Source of the DNA: UBA1952 sp965246905
Lineage (GTDB): Bacteria; Bacteroidota; Bacteroidia; Chitinophagales; Chitinophagaceae
Length of the DNA stretch: 64,000 nt
NCBI GenBank assembly: GCA_965246905.1
Contig: CBDFFZ010000020.1
Location: 62,001-126,000 of the forward strand
Reading direction: 5' to 3'
Shown piece by piece: positions 52,044-60,257 of the stretch. The notes beneath the pieces were generated by a model, which was not told where the DNA came from, ran no database searches, and saw nothing but the letters and a program-made list of their open reading frames with translations. The translations under genes were made by a program, and so were the position numbers. The first letter of the stretch is position 1. Each line of letters starts with the position of its first letter.

Positions 52044-53723
52044 TTACTTGAGGCAGGGAGGTGTAACGGGCAATTTACCGGAAAGTTTAGGATACTTAGT
52101 GATGTAATTGTAAACGGCTTCCTGCGCCCATTCATTGTCTTCGTAACCAACTAAAAGATTTTGGGCATTGCAGACGTACTTCACCGCGTAGGCATTCCCC
52201 ATCAGCGCAATGATCACATTTTTCTTTTGCGATGCTGCCGCCAGAAATTTTATCTGTTCGCTATCAAGGCCATAATTATTTGCAGGATAGATGCTCATGC
52301 CGTGAATGCCAACGATTATGGCGCTGATGCCCGACCGTAGCTTGGGAAGCATGCTTGCCGCGCTGGTACCTTTCGGCATTGCTGCATGTATATAATTCGC
52401 TTCCGTCCTCCACGCAGCTTCAATGCGCGGATTTAATGGTCCATTTACAGAAATGTACTCTATGGAGTCATAGCCCAGGTGCCAGTCATTAATTAGATCT
52501 TCGCTATGTACCACCGTCATTGCTGCTCCTGCAATTTTCACATTCAGCGGACTTGTGTACTGGTTTATATCTTGGGTAATATTTCTTGTATCTATTGCCT
52601 TAACCTTTGAGAGCCCGGCGCAGTACTTGGCTACGAGAATCTTTTTTACGCTCGCTTCCAGATCCTTATCCGCAACCTTGCCACTTTTTATGGCTTCCTT
52701 TATTTTCTGAATGGCAAGCGGCACATTCTGTGAGAAAAGCAGCACATCATTCCCGGCAATGAACGCCCGGACATCCACCTCGCCGGGTGCAAAATATTTG
52801 GCTACGCCCTGCATGTTCAGCGCATCTGTAAAGATCAGGCCAGTAAAGCCCATCTGCTCTTTCAGCAAGCCGGTAACCGTATTTTTAGATAGCGTTGTGG
52901 GCACGTGCGCCTCTGTTTCCAAGGCTGGAACGGATAAATGCGCCACCATCATGCTTTTTATGCCTGCGGCGATCATTTGCCGGAAAGGATAAAGCTCCAG
53001 CGAATCTAATTGTGCCATCGATTTATTCACCACCGGCAGGTCTTTATGGGAATCCACATCGGTATCGCCGTGGCCCGGGAAATGCTTGGCGCAGGCTAAG
53101 ATGCCGTAATCCTGCATACCCCGCATATAGGCAATGGCCATACGCACCACCCTTGTTTTATCCTCACCGAAGGAGCGCGAATTAATGACGGGATTTGCCG
53201 GATTATTATTTACATCCACCACGGGGGCGAAGTTTATATGTACGCCTATTCTTTTGCACTGATATGCAATCGCTTTGCCCATCTGATAAGCAAGGGCGGT
53301 ATCATCGGTAGCCCCGAGCATCATTTGCCTGGGAAAGTTGAGCACACTGTCGAGCCTCATGCCGAGGCCCCATTCTGCATCCATGCTGATGAGCAGTGGC
53401 ACACGGGCCATGCGCTGATATTTATTGGTAAGCGCCGCCTGCCGCACAGGGCCGCCCTGCATGAAAATGAGCCCGCCGATCTGGTGCGCCGAGATGAGGC
53501 GCTCAATGCTATCCTGGTTGAATTTCGGGCCGCCGGAATAGGCTGCCACCATGAATAGCTGGCCTATGCGCTCCTCTTCATTCAGCGTAGTATAGATGCT
53601 GTCTGCCCAGTGTTTTGCAGCGCGGCTTGTTTTAGACTGCTGTGCGTATGATGATGCATTGAAGCAGGTAAACAGGAAAGAAAGTAGCAGGGACAGTAAT
53701 AACCGGCTGGCAAAACAGGACAT
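52044..53723 (-). CDS. glycoside hydrolase family 3, beta-N-acetylhexosaminidase type
   Basis: 559 residues with a signal peptide (LLLSLLLSFLFTCFNASSYAQQ). The NagZ-like barrel has LIFMQGGPVRQAALTNKYQRMARVPLLISMDAEWGLGMRLD, FAPVVDVNNNPANPVINSRSFGED and KHFPGHGDTDVDSHKDLP (about 225), the flexible loop with the catalytic His/Asp pair; GLIFTDALNMQGV contains the nucleophile Asp. A C-terminal alpha/beta domain follows (NLLVGYEDNEWAQEAVYNYI). It should remove terminal beta-N-acetylglucosamine residues from peptidoglycan fragments or chitin-like sugars in the periplasm. The serine hydrolase gene lies 22 bp downstream. Confidence 0.93.
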   Translation of the reverse strand: MSCFASRLLLSLLLSFLFTCFNASSYAQQSKTSRAAKHWADSIYTTLNEEERIGQLFMVAAYSGGPKFNQDSIERLISAHQIGGLIFMQGGPVRQAALTNKYQRMARVPLLISMDAEWGLGMRLDSVLNFPRQMMLGATDDTALAYQMGKAIAYQCKRIGVHINFAPVVDVNNNPANPVINSRSFGEDKTRVVRMAIAYMRGMQDYGILACAKHFPGHGDTDVDSHKDLPVVNKSMAQLDSLELYPFRQMIAAGIKSMMVAHLSVPALETEAHVPTTLSKNTVTGLLKEQMGFTGLIFTDALNMQGVAKYFAPGEVDVRAFIAGNDVLLFSQNVPLAIQKIKEAIKSGKVADKDLEASVKKILVAKYCAGLSKVKAIDTRNITQDINQYTSPLNVKIAGAAMTVVHSEDLINDWHLGYDSIEYISVNGPLNPRIEAAWRTEANYIHAAMPKGTSAASMLPKLRSGISAIIVGIHGMSIYPANNYGLDSEQIKFLAAASQKKNVIIALMGNAYAVKYVCNAQNLLVGYEDNEWAQEAVYNYITKYPKLSGKLPVTPPCLK

Positions 53724-53819
53724 GAGCCAAAAGTAGGAATAAAGGGTGACGGGGTTGTTGGTTGATAAAATTGTTGTGCTACGGGCGCTACGGTGGCAGC
53801 AGTAGAATTTTAGCGTACG

Positions 53820-54059
53820 GCGACTTTGTTTTTGATTAAAAAGCCCACCATTGTGTAAGCCAGCAAATGATGCCTATGAGCCCGCGCAAGGGATAGCAGT
53901 GGAAAGCCCACAGCGTAGCGAGGACTTGGAACGGATAGCCCGGCCCGCAGGGTGCGCCCTCATTAGGAACGATGTTCTCGTGCCAGCCGACTTAAACCCG
54001 GGCAGCGATATAAGGAGAAATCTGCGCCTGAAAACAACCCTTATTGGGTGCACTAAGCT
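53820..54059. repeat. structured GC-rich element with GGATAGCnnTGGAAAGCCC-type motifs
   Basis: In the 336-bp gap between two minus-strand genes, 53885-53960 reads CGCGCAAGGGATAGCAGTGG, AAAGCCCACAGCGTAGCGAG, then GACTTGGAACGGATAGCCCGG and CCCGCAGGGTGCGCC. The related blocks GGGATAGCAGTGGAAAGCCC and GGAACGGATAGCCC repeat one theme, and CCCGCAGGGTGCGCC can pair locally. Very similar segments recur between genes in Bacteroidota in my memory, but I cannot name the family. No coding frame is supported here. Confidence 0.5.
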
Positions 54060-54695
54060 TTATTCTGCTGGCTCGTCCTCATCGCCTGGGTCTGTGCTGT
54101 TGCTGTTCCATATATCCGGGGCATATTCCCGCATGGTATTGGTAGCTATTGCCACTGCTTCTTCGTAGTGCTTACGCAATATGGCAAAGGCTTCTTTCCA
54201 GGCAAGAAGTTGCTCGCTGTCTGTTTCATCCGGGTTGGTGGAGTGCGCAATCTGAGCGGTCTTTTCTTCGGCTGTAGCATACTTAAAACCAAGCAGCCAG
54301 TTGAGCTCCTCCAGTTCTCGTTTTTGCTCTACCATCAATAGATCTCTTTTGAGCGCTTTCCCTTTCTGCTTTTTTAAAGCTTTTTCGAGGAGCGCTACTC
54401 TGGCATGAAGTTTCTCCGAATCTGCCGGGCTGGTGCTGTTTTGCCGGAGGTCCTTCAGGGAAGCGCGCAGCTCATCAATCACACGGGTCATGTACCGCTC
54501 ATTTTCAAGAGCGTCGGCAATGAGCCCTGTTTCTCCTCCGTCCTTTCTACTGCTTACCTGGCGTGTAGTGGCCGCGTCAAGTTGTTTTTTGAGCGCCTCG
54601 ATCTGTACGGCTGCCCTGTGGCGCGTGTTTACGAGCTCTTCTTTAAGGCTGCTGCATATCTTAGATAATAATTCTTCCCTGCTTTCCTGTTCCAT
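54060..54695 (-). CDS. coiled-coil hypothetical protein
   Basis: 211 residues, soluble, no signal peptide. Most of it is predicted coiled coil: KICSSLKEELVNTRHRAAVQIEALKKQLDAA (about 11-41), VIDELRASLKDLRQNSTSPADSEKLHARVALLEKALKKQKGKALKRDLLMVEQKRELEELNWLLGF (about 74-139). The C-terminal part (LLAWKEAFAILRKHYEEAVAIATNTMREYAPDIW) is helical and ends acidic (DPGDEDEPAE). I do not recognise a family. It is monocistronic and flanked by large gaps, so the functional context gives no clue. Confidence 0.65.
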   Translation of the reverse strand: MEQESREELLSKICSSLKEELVNTRHRAAVQIEALKKQLDAATTRQVSSRKDGGETGLIADALENERYMTRVIDELRASLKDLRQNSTSPADSEKLHARVALLEKALKKQKGKALKRDLLMVEQKRELEELNWLLGFKYATAEEKTAQIAHSTNPDETDSEQLLAWKEAFAILRKHYEEAVAIATNTMREYAPDIWNSNSTDPGDEDEPAE

Positions 54696-54877
54696 AAGAT
54701 CAATGCAAAAAAAGGAATTAAATCATAGAATAGCGAAGAGATATTGAACCGGCTGCAAAAAAGCACTAAATGCTGAAAAGGAGAAGCTCTGCTCATTAGC
54801 GGGCATTATCAAGGCTATTCTCTATACCTGCAAATTTTATAGAAAGAATAAATTACGCAACGATTGAATTCCAAAGG

Positions 54878-55150
54878 CTACGTGAATTGGGAATGGACGG
54901 CGGCAGCGAGCACAAGCCAGGCAATAAATGCGCCGGTCTTTTTCTTGTAAAGCAACTGCGGCACGAGCCGGTAAGCGCCGTAATAAGCGGGTATCGAGCA
55001 GTGGCCGGTAATAAGCAGCGCGGCAAGCGATTGCGACGTTACCGGCGCTTTAGGATTGCAATAAATAAGCAGGATCAGCACCGACAGGATGAGCCACAGC
55101 AGCACTTGCAGCCCTTTGTACCGGATGAAACCACGTTTGAGATCGATCAT
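54878..55150 (-). CDS. short membrane protein, possible remnant of a LytS-like kinase N-terminus
   Basis: 90 residues with three hydrophobic segments (LQVLLWLILSVLILLIYC, SLAALLITGHCSIPAYYGAYRLV, TGAFIAWLVLAAAVHSQF). The start MIDLKRGFIRYKGLQVLLWLILSVL and the ...AYYGAYRLVPQLLYKKKTG block resemble the opening of Bacteroidota LytS-type histidine kinases (first helices before the His_kinase domain), but it stops before any kinase domain. It may be a truncated gene or an independent small membrane protein. The region 55151-55350 has no gene. Confidence 0.4.
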   Translation of the reverse strand: MIDLKRGFIRYKGLQVLLWLILSVLILLIYCNPKAPVTSQSLAALLITGHCSIPAYYGAYRLVPQLLYKKKTGAFIAWLVLAAAVHSQFT

Positions 55151-55350
55151 TTATATTATAGCGCACAAATTATCCCTGCAGAAAGAGGGGCAAATTACGT
55201 GCTGCTTATGTCAATCTCATTTCGCGTCGTCAAGAAGTTGAGGCCGCTTATCACGCATATTCACCGGCTTGTGTAATACCCGTTTTTTGGCTTTATGGCG
55301 TGGCTAAGTTTAGGTCATAAAATAATTTAGTCAACCAAAAACCGAGCGCC

Positions 55351-56883
55351 ATGAAAAAACATCTTCTACTCTTTTGCATCCTCCTGCTCAATGCCGGCGC
55401 TGTGATGGCGCAGATCACGGAAACCGAGCCCAACGATTCGCTTCCTGCAGCCAATGCCGCGATGCTGAATGCGAATGCCTCTGGTACTATCTGCACTTAT
55501 GGCCAGCTGGATGGAACGTTGGATTACTTCAGGATCATAACCCCGGTAGATGGCCGGCTCAACCTCAAAACCATGGTATCTACCACGTACCCTACGCCGC
55601 CGGGCACGCTGAGTTTCCGGTTGTTCTCAAAGCATAATGCACCTTACAATAATTTTTCAGCACCTGTTGGTCTTAATAATACTGCCGCTACTGATTCATT
55701 CAGCTGGTGCTGCCTGGCCGCCGATACGTTTTATATAGAGGTATATTATGGCTTTGCAGGGCCGCAGCATATTTGCATGAACTATACCTTCAATTGCACT
55801 ATAACGCCGGCCACATTTGGCAATGATACCGAGCCGAATTCTGAACCGTTGTTTCCCCGGCCACTGGCCTATAATACCACTACCGATGGACATCTCGGAT
55901 ATCGCACAGAGCCGGTTGGCTTCGGGCCGGATGGTGACGATTATTACACCATCGTAACGCCTAAGGATGGCGTGGTGCGCATTATCACTGAAACAGAAGC
56001 GCAGTCTCCCGCTTTCTATAAGCTGGATGTAGGCTTGTACAATAAGGCGAATGGCATACTAAACACGCAGCTGGCAACCATCGGCGATTTCCTTGCGCCC
56101 GTCACCGATACGCTGTACTGGCCCTGCATAGCAAAGGATACGATGCACATAAAAGTGGGCCTCTCCAACTTTTATGATGGCGGCTACGCCTACCGCCTGA
56201 AGTATGATGTGATAAGCCCGGTATTCGCGAACGATGCAGAGCAGAACAATACAGTCGCAACGGCGCAGGTAGTGAACCCGAACAGCAATATCGACGGCCA
56301 CCTTTACTTCTACAGTCAGGGCGACGAAGACTATTTCAAATTTTATAAGCCCGATACCGGCTTTCTGAAAGTATATGCACATGCCGAGACCTGGGATACC
56401 GCCCTCAACAACATTACTTACGTCCTGAAATTGCAAGACAAAAACGGCAATGACATCAAGACGATCTTCCCGCTGATCGGCAGTCATTCCCATCCCCTTT
56501 TCGATTCCATGTTTGTAGCATCATTGCCGGCGGATACTTTTTGTCTCATGGTGGGACACACTTATTATAATGCTCCCTGCATTTCTTACCGTCTTGGGCT
56601 GCGGTCAAATTCCATTACGGGCCCTACCGGTATAGAAAATGTGGCGTCAACGCAATTCTCCCTTTATCCAAATCCCTCCAAAGGCAGCTTCTCAGTCAAA
56701 ACCAATACCACAGCGATTCTGGCGGTGAAAGTGTATGATATTTATGGAAAGACGGTATACGCGCAAAGCTATAAGGCCGGTGCCGGGATAGAAGTGCAGC
56801 TGCCGGATGCGGCGCCGGGAATTTATTTTGTAGAGATGGCTGACGGAACGAGCCGGAGTACGCAGAAGATAGTGATACAGTAA
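55351..56883 (+). CDS. secreted T9SS type A sorting-domain protein with repeated pre-peptidase-like domains
   Basis: 510 residues. Signal peptide MKKHLLLFCILLLNAGAVMAQ. Three repeats of about 130 residues start ETEPNDSLPAANAAMLNANASGTI, DTEPNSEPLFPRPLAYNTTTDGHLGY and DAEQNNTVATAQVVNPNSNIDGHLYF, each followed by DYFRIITP/DDYYTIVTP/DYFKFYKP: the pattern of bacterial pre-peptidase C-terminal-like beta-sandwich domains. The end is a type A sorting domain (FSLYPNPSKGSFSVKTN ... VKVYDIYGKTVYAQ ... APGIYFVEMADG). No catalytic domain is present, so it is probably a binding or surface protein. A strong terminator follows. Confidence 0.9.
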   Translation: MKKHLLLFCILLLNAGAVMAQITETEPNDSLPAANAAMLNANASGTICTYGQLDGTLDYFRIITPVDGRLNLKTMVSTTYPTPPGTLSFRLFSKHNAPYNNFSAPVGLNNTAATDSFSWCCLAADTFYIEVYYGFAGPQHICMNYTFNCTITPATFGNDTEPNSEPLFPRPLAYNTTTDGHLGYRTEPVGFGPDGDDYYTIVTPKDGVVRIITETEAQSPAFYKLDVGLYNKANGILNTQLATIGDFLAPVTDTLYWPCIAKDTMHIKVGLSNFYDGGYAYRLKYDVISPVFANDAEQNNTVATAQVVNPNSNIDGHLYFYSQGDEDYFKFYKPDTGFLKVYAHAETWDTALNNITYVLKLQDKNGNDIKTIFPLIGSHSHPLFDSMFVASLPADTFCLMVGHTYYNAPCISYRLGLRSNSITGPTGIENVASTQFSLYPNPSKGSFSVKTNTTAILAVKVYDIYGKTVYAQSYKAGAGIEVQLPDAAPGIYFVEMADGTSRSTQKIVIQ

Positions 56884-56949
56884 AGCCGGATGGGCAATGG
56901 GATGTTTTCATAGTAATCCGTAAATATTTTAATTCTTTGGAAAGAAGGA

Positions 56950-56986
56950 AAGAGGCTGTCTCAAAAGTCGAGACAGCCTCTTTTTT
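56950..56986 (+). terminator. rho-independent terminator
   Basis: AGAGGCTGTCTC-AAAAGTC-GAGACAGCCTCT perfect 12-bp stem followed by TTTTT, 67 bp after the T9SS gene stop. The rest of the gap up to 57247 contains no gene I can support. Confidence 0.92.
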
Positions 56987-57247
56987 ATTTGGGTACCTAT
57001 CGCAGACCGACAGTCATTCATGTGATTGTCGAAGCCTTCATTTTATTTTTGAGTCGGCCTCTTTTAGGAAGATGTGGAGCCAGGGCGCGAAATGCCAAAC
57101 TTTTTCGTTGAGGATCTACGGCATATAGAATTGCGTTGTCACAGGTAGCAATTGCTGTCGCGCACTCATCGGAACTAATGTTTGAATGTATACAGTAAAA
57201 TTTTTAAGCCTGTGTATAAAAAGTGTGCTGTGGTGAATCGGGATATC

Positions 57248-57277
57248 TTTCGCAGGGCCTGAAATAATGTTACTTTG
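57248..57277 (+). promoter_or_regulatory. candidate promoter of the serine-hydrolase gene at 57310
   Basis: TTTC (57248-57251), 18-base spacer, TTACTTTG (57270-57277). Each box has one mismatch to the TTTG/TAnnTTTG consensus; the -7 box ends 32 bp before the ATG. Confidence 0.4.
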
Positions 57278-57309
57278 GCAAACCCAAATCCATATCTATT
57301 TCCACGTTC

Positions 57310-58416
57310 ATGACCATGTTGGTTTCTTATCGTCTGTTTCAACTTGTTATCCTGGTCAGCGTGTGCTATAATGCGCACGCTCAGCAACTCGATGACTTGC
57401 CTAAAGGATCGCCGGAAAGCCGGGGCTATTCGTCCGAATTATTGAGAGCCGTAGGCGCCGATGCCAATAGGCAGGTACCGAATCTGGGGGCGTTCCTTGT
57501 ATGGAAACATGACGCGCTGATTTACGAAGGCTATTTTCATGGCTTCACCAAAGACAGCGTCTTCAACATTAAGTCGGCCTCTAAGACGGTTTTATCTGCT
57601 ATTGCCGGCGCAGCCATCGCAAGAGGATATTTACCCGATCTGGATACACCTGTCTTAAAAATACTTCCGGAGTATGGTCGTTCCCGCCATGAGCACGGCA
57701 TGTGGTTTTCTGAAGAAAATGAACCGGACGACAGCATCCGCCAACTGCTGACTATGCGCGATCTGATGACTATGCAGACCGGCCTTGCCTGGAATGATTT
57801 CGGCGCCCTGGCAAATGCATGGTGCAGTTCTTCCGACCCGGTGAGGCTGACACTGGATATAGAGTATGATACGCTGCCGGGAAAGCGCTTTATTTATTGC
57901 AGCGGTGGCGCCCATGTGTTTTGTGTGGCGCTTGCAAAGCTCATAAATGGCGACTTGTGGCACTTTGCAGATACTACCTTATTCAAGCCCGCCGGCATGC
58001 AACTTCGGCGATGGAATACAGATCCGATGGGGCGCTATATCGGCGGCTGCGATATGTACTTTACACCGCAGGATATGATGCGGTTCGGTATTTTGTACCT
58101 GAAAAACGGCAACCTGAACGGAAAACAAATACTGCCGCAATCATGGGTGAAGGAATCTATGAGCGAACATGCGGCATTGAAATACTGGGATGTGCTGCCC
58201 GGTGCTAATGGCTACGGCTATTTCTGGTGGCGCAGAAAATCGCACGGGCACCAGGTGTATGTAGCCAGCGGGATATGCGGGGAGCTGATTTGCGTAATAC
58301 CGGACCTAGATATGGTCATCGTTACAGCCTGCTCGACGGGTGAAAATGCCGGACGGCCTGAAATAAAAAAGCTGCATCTGGAAATGGATAAGATTTTTGC
58401 GGCAGCTAAATCATAA
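57310..58416 (+). CDS. serine hydrolase, beta-lactamase family (class C-like)
   Basis: 368 residues with a signal peptide (LFQLVILVSVCYNAHAQQ). The nucleophile motif SxxK is SASK in VFNIKSASKTVLSAIAGAAIA (about 92-95). The tyrosine box is YCSGGAHVFCVALAKLINGD (YxN equivalent with Ser), and the third box lies in KSHGHQVYVASGICGELICVIPDLDMVIV. Family blocks LTMRDLMTMQTGLAW, FTPQDMMRFGILYLKNGNLNGKQILPQSWVKESM and GYGYFWWRRK are clear. It is probably a periplasmic peptidase or esterase of the 6-aminohexanoate-hydrolase type; the substrate is unknown. It is unrelated by position to the other serine hydrolase at 50.6 kb. Confidence 0.92.
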   Translation: MTMLVSYRLFQLVILVSVCYNAHAQQLDDLPKGSPESRGYSSELLRAVGADANRQVPNLGAFLVWKHDALIYEGYFHGFTKDSVFNIKSASKTVLSAIAGAAIARGYLPDLDTPVLKILPEYGRSRHEHGMWFSEENEPDDSIRQLLTMRDLMTMQTGLAWNDFGALANAWCSSSDPVRLTLDIEYDTLPGKRFIYCSGGAHVFCVALAKLINGDLWHFADTTLFKPAGMQLRRWNTDPMGRYIGGCDMYFTPQDMMRFGILYLKNGNLNGKQILPQSWVKESMSEHAALKYWDVLPGANGYGYFWWRRKSHGHQVYVASGICGELICVIPDLDMVIVTACSTGENAGRPEIKKLHLEMDKIFAAAKS

Positions 58417-58430
58417 AGCAGTTAAGATTA

Positions 58431-58471
58431 AACACGCTGAAATCCGCTCTGGGAGCGGCTTTCAGCGTGTT
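58431..58471. terminator. strong stem-loop after the serine-hydrolase gene
   Basis: AACACGCTGAAA-TCCGCTC-TGG-GAGCGGC-TTTCAGCGTGTT: about 18 paired bases with one internal mismatch, 15 bp past the stop. No T-run follows (CGTGGAAAT), so termination is probable but not certain. Confidence 0.55.
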
Positions 58472-59000
58472 CGTGGAAATACCCGGCGAGAAGTCGAACT
58501 TTTTCAAGCCTGTTTTAGCTTATTAGAACTTTTGTTGAAATACAAAGTTGATTGATTCTTTTTGCCGTGAAAGTAAGAATCCGTATTTTGACGAGCGACG
58601 ATGGTCGCTTTTTGCATAACTGCAAGGAAGTGCCTCAGGCGGGGTATTACAACATTCGCGGCAGCTCAGCCAATACAACACCAAACGCTCGTTTATTAGT
58701 TGCAAAGAACAGAGCCGCAAAGCACCTTCAGCAGTACCAGGTAGATATATTGAAGAAAGATCTGAAAATAAATATGGGCATTGTATTCTTCTTCGGCTTT
58801 TTTAATTGTAGCTAATCCTCACCAGCCAATTTAGTTTTTCTCGCCGTCTGTATTTTTACCCTAATACTTCTTTTCCAAAAGAACATGTTAGTAAGGGATG
58901 ACTTTGAAATCGTAGACTGCGCCTCACTATCCCGCAGCCTGTGGCTGCTACACTTACATTCGTAGCAATCAATAACACCTGCAAGCGTAAAAAACAATAG
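58472..59000. other. intergenic region without a supported gene
   Basis: A plus-strand frame 58552-58815 (87 codons, TTG or GTG start) is open and reads partly protein-like (KVRIRILTSDDGRFLHNCKE), but it has no recognisable family and ends in a hydrophobic, phenylalanine-rich run; I do not call it. No repeat array or RNA gene is visible. Confidence 0.35.
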
Positions 59001-59438
59001 CTTAAAATAAAACCTCCCAAACAAAGCATTCAGATCGGCCAATTGCAGCTTCATTTTCTCCTGGATGGAGAGGATACCGATAATGGCATGGTGATGTTTG
59101 AGTTCATCATTCCCGAAGGAGCAAAAGTGTCAATGCCCCACTATCACATTGAGGTGGACGAAGTACTTTATGGCCTGGAAGGTATAACCACCTCGACAGT
59201 TGATGGCCATACCGTAGAGATAGCGGCCGGCGACCGGTTATTTATACCCAGGGGCACCGTGCATCATCACGACAACCGCCACGTAGGCACGGCCAAAACC
59301 CTGGTCATCCTTACGCCTGCCAGCATTGGGCCTGCTTATTTTAAGGAATTGAGCGAACTGATACAGCCCGGAGTAGCGCCCGACCCACAAAGAACGAAAG
59401 AGATTATGCTGCGCTACGGGCTTATCCCGGTAGCGTAG
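59001..59438 (+). CDS. cupin-domain protein, start codon unclear
   Basis: The cupin is clear: GAKVSMPHYHIEVDEVLYGLEGI supplies the HxHx(5)E metal site, PRGTVHHHDN the second-motif histidines, and LVILTPASIGPAYFKELSELI ... PDPQRTKEIMLRYGLIPVA the family's C-terminus. The first codon of the usual kind in frame is TTG at 59043 (LQLHFLLDGED), 132 residues. Homologues continue upstream with a residue pattern like IQIGQLQLHFLLDG, and here the frame is open back to the stop at 58998 but contains no ATG, GTG or TTG before 59043. The true start is therefore TTG at 59043, a non-standard codon (ATA 59007 or ATT 59028), or has been lost. The coordinates given are the open frame. Confidence 0.7.
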   Translation, partial: LKIKPPKQSIQIGQLQLHFLLDGEDTDNGMVMFEFIIPEGAKVSMPHYHIEVDEVLYGLEGITTSTVDGHTVEIAAGDRLFIPRGTVHHHDNRHVGTAKTLVILTPASIGPAYFKELSELIQPGVAPDPQRTKEIMLRYGLIPVA

Positions 59439-59469
59439 TGATGAGGTATTCTATTGATACCGGAATAGC

Positions 59470-59494
59470 AAAACCCGCGCTGGGCGCGGGTTTT
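59470..59494 (-). terminator. terminator of tRNA-Val
   Basis: AAAACCCGCGC-TGG-GCGCGGGTTTT stem-loop, 10 bases past the tRNA 3' end on the minus strand, with a T-run in that direction; it may also end the cupin transcript. Confidence 0.88.
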
Positions 59495-59503
59495 GGATTC
59501 CTG

Positions 59504-59578
59504 TGGGAGCACACGGGTTCGAACCGCGGACCCTCTGCTTGTAAGGCAGATGCTCTGAACCAGCTGAGCTATGCTCCC
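59504..59578 (-). tRNA. tRNA-Val (anticodon TAC)
   Basis: On the minus strand the gene begins GGGAGCATAGCTCAGCTGG (acceptor stem and D-arm). The anticodon arm is CTGCCTTACAAGCAG with the anticodon TAC, which reads Val codons GUA/GUG. GGTTCGAACC is the T-loop and TGCTCCC pairs with GGGAGCA, followed by discriminator A. 75 nt; the CCA is not encoded. A strong promoter and a terminator flank it as a single-gene transcript. Confidence 0.97.
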
Positions 59579-59616
59579 TTTTTAAAGGATTGTTCCCCAT
59601 CCGTTTCCGTAAGGGA

Positions 59617-59650
59617 GCGCAAAGATAAGCGCTGTTTCTTTTCCTGCAAA
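59617..59650 (-). promoter_or_regulatory. consensus promoter of tRNA-Val
   Basis: On the minus strand TTTG (59650-59647), spacer of exactly 19 bases, TATCTTTG (59627-59620): a perfect match to the Bacteroidota TTTG-N19-TAnnTTTG promoter, about 40 bp before the tRNA 5' end. The -7 box continues as TATCTTTGCGC, the same TAYCTTTGCGC seen upstream of the transketolase and Hsp70 genes. Confidence 0.85.
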
Positions 59651-59693
59651 TGTTTTTTGAGGTTTTTTCAGAAACAGCGCTTGCCTTGCATTT

Positions 59694-60032
59694 TTAGTTG
59701 ATATAGATTGTAGTGCAACTGCCATACAGATTAAAACCCTGCGAGCCGAGATAGGTACCGTTAACTGTTCGTGCAGACCATGTGTGATAGCCTTCCTGGA
59801 GATAAAAATTTGCATTTCCGGATGAATTACAAAATGGCGTGTTGTAGGTAGTCTGCGTAATCCGATCCGTAGAATAATCGTCAATGGTTACGATGATATC
59901 GGAGATGTTGGGATCATCATTCCAGAAAGTTACGGTGCCATAACGAGCATCATCGCTACGCTTACAGCCGCCAACTACGGCAAAAAGCACCAATGTAATC
60001 AGTGCTGTAAAAAGTAAAGTTGTTTTCTTCAT
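59694..60032 (-). CDS. small lipoprotein
   Basis: 112 residues. Signal and lipobox FAVVGGC give a predicted lipid-anchored Cys23. The remaining about 90 residues are beta-prone and rich in Tyr/Thr (GTVTFWNDDPNISDIIVTIDDYSTDRITQTTYN ... YLQEGYHTWSARTVNGTYLGSQGFNLYGSCTTIYIN) with two further Cys that could form a disulfide. The pattern resembles small single-domain proteins with a PEGA-like or carboxypeptidase-regulatory-like strand arrangement, but I do not assign a family. It is monocistronic. Confidence 0.7.
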   Translation of the reverse strand: MKKTTLLFTALITLVLFAVVGGCKRSDDARYGTVTFWNDDPNISDIIVTIDDYSTDRITQTTYNTPFCNSSGNANFYLQEGYHTWSARTVNGTYLGSQGFNLYGSCTTIYIN

Positions 60033-60257
60033 AATCGCGTTTTTAAAAGTTTTAGTAGAAGGGTTGAGTTGCGTATATAGCTAACCTTTGCAAATATTGA
60101 TCAATTTTCGGAAATAAAGACTATCAATCATTCAAAAAGTTAAAACGTATTTCTAAAAAAATCTCTTACAAAAATCATACCCAACTACGCGCGCCACTTA
60201 ATTACAGGCACAGTTCCACAACCCGTACTTTCGTATCCCAAACAAGCATCATTAATC

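Noticed and set aside
58552..58815. 87-codon frame between the serine hydrolase and cupin genes
   Set aside because: No recognisable family, only TTG/GTG starts, and a low-complexity hydrophobic end; I see nothing beyond an open frame.
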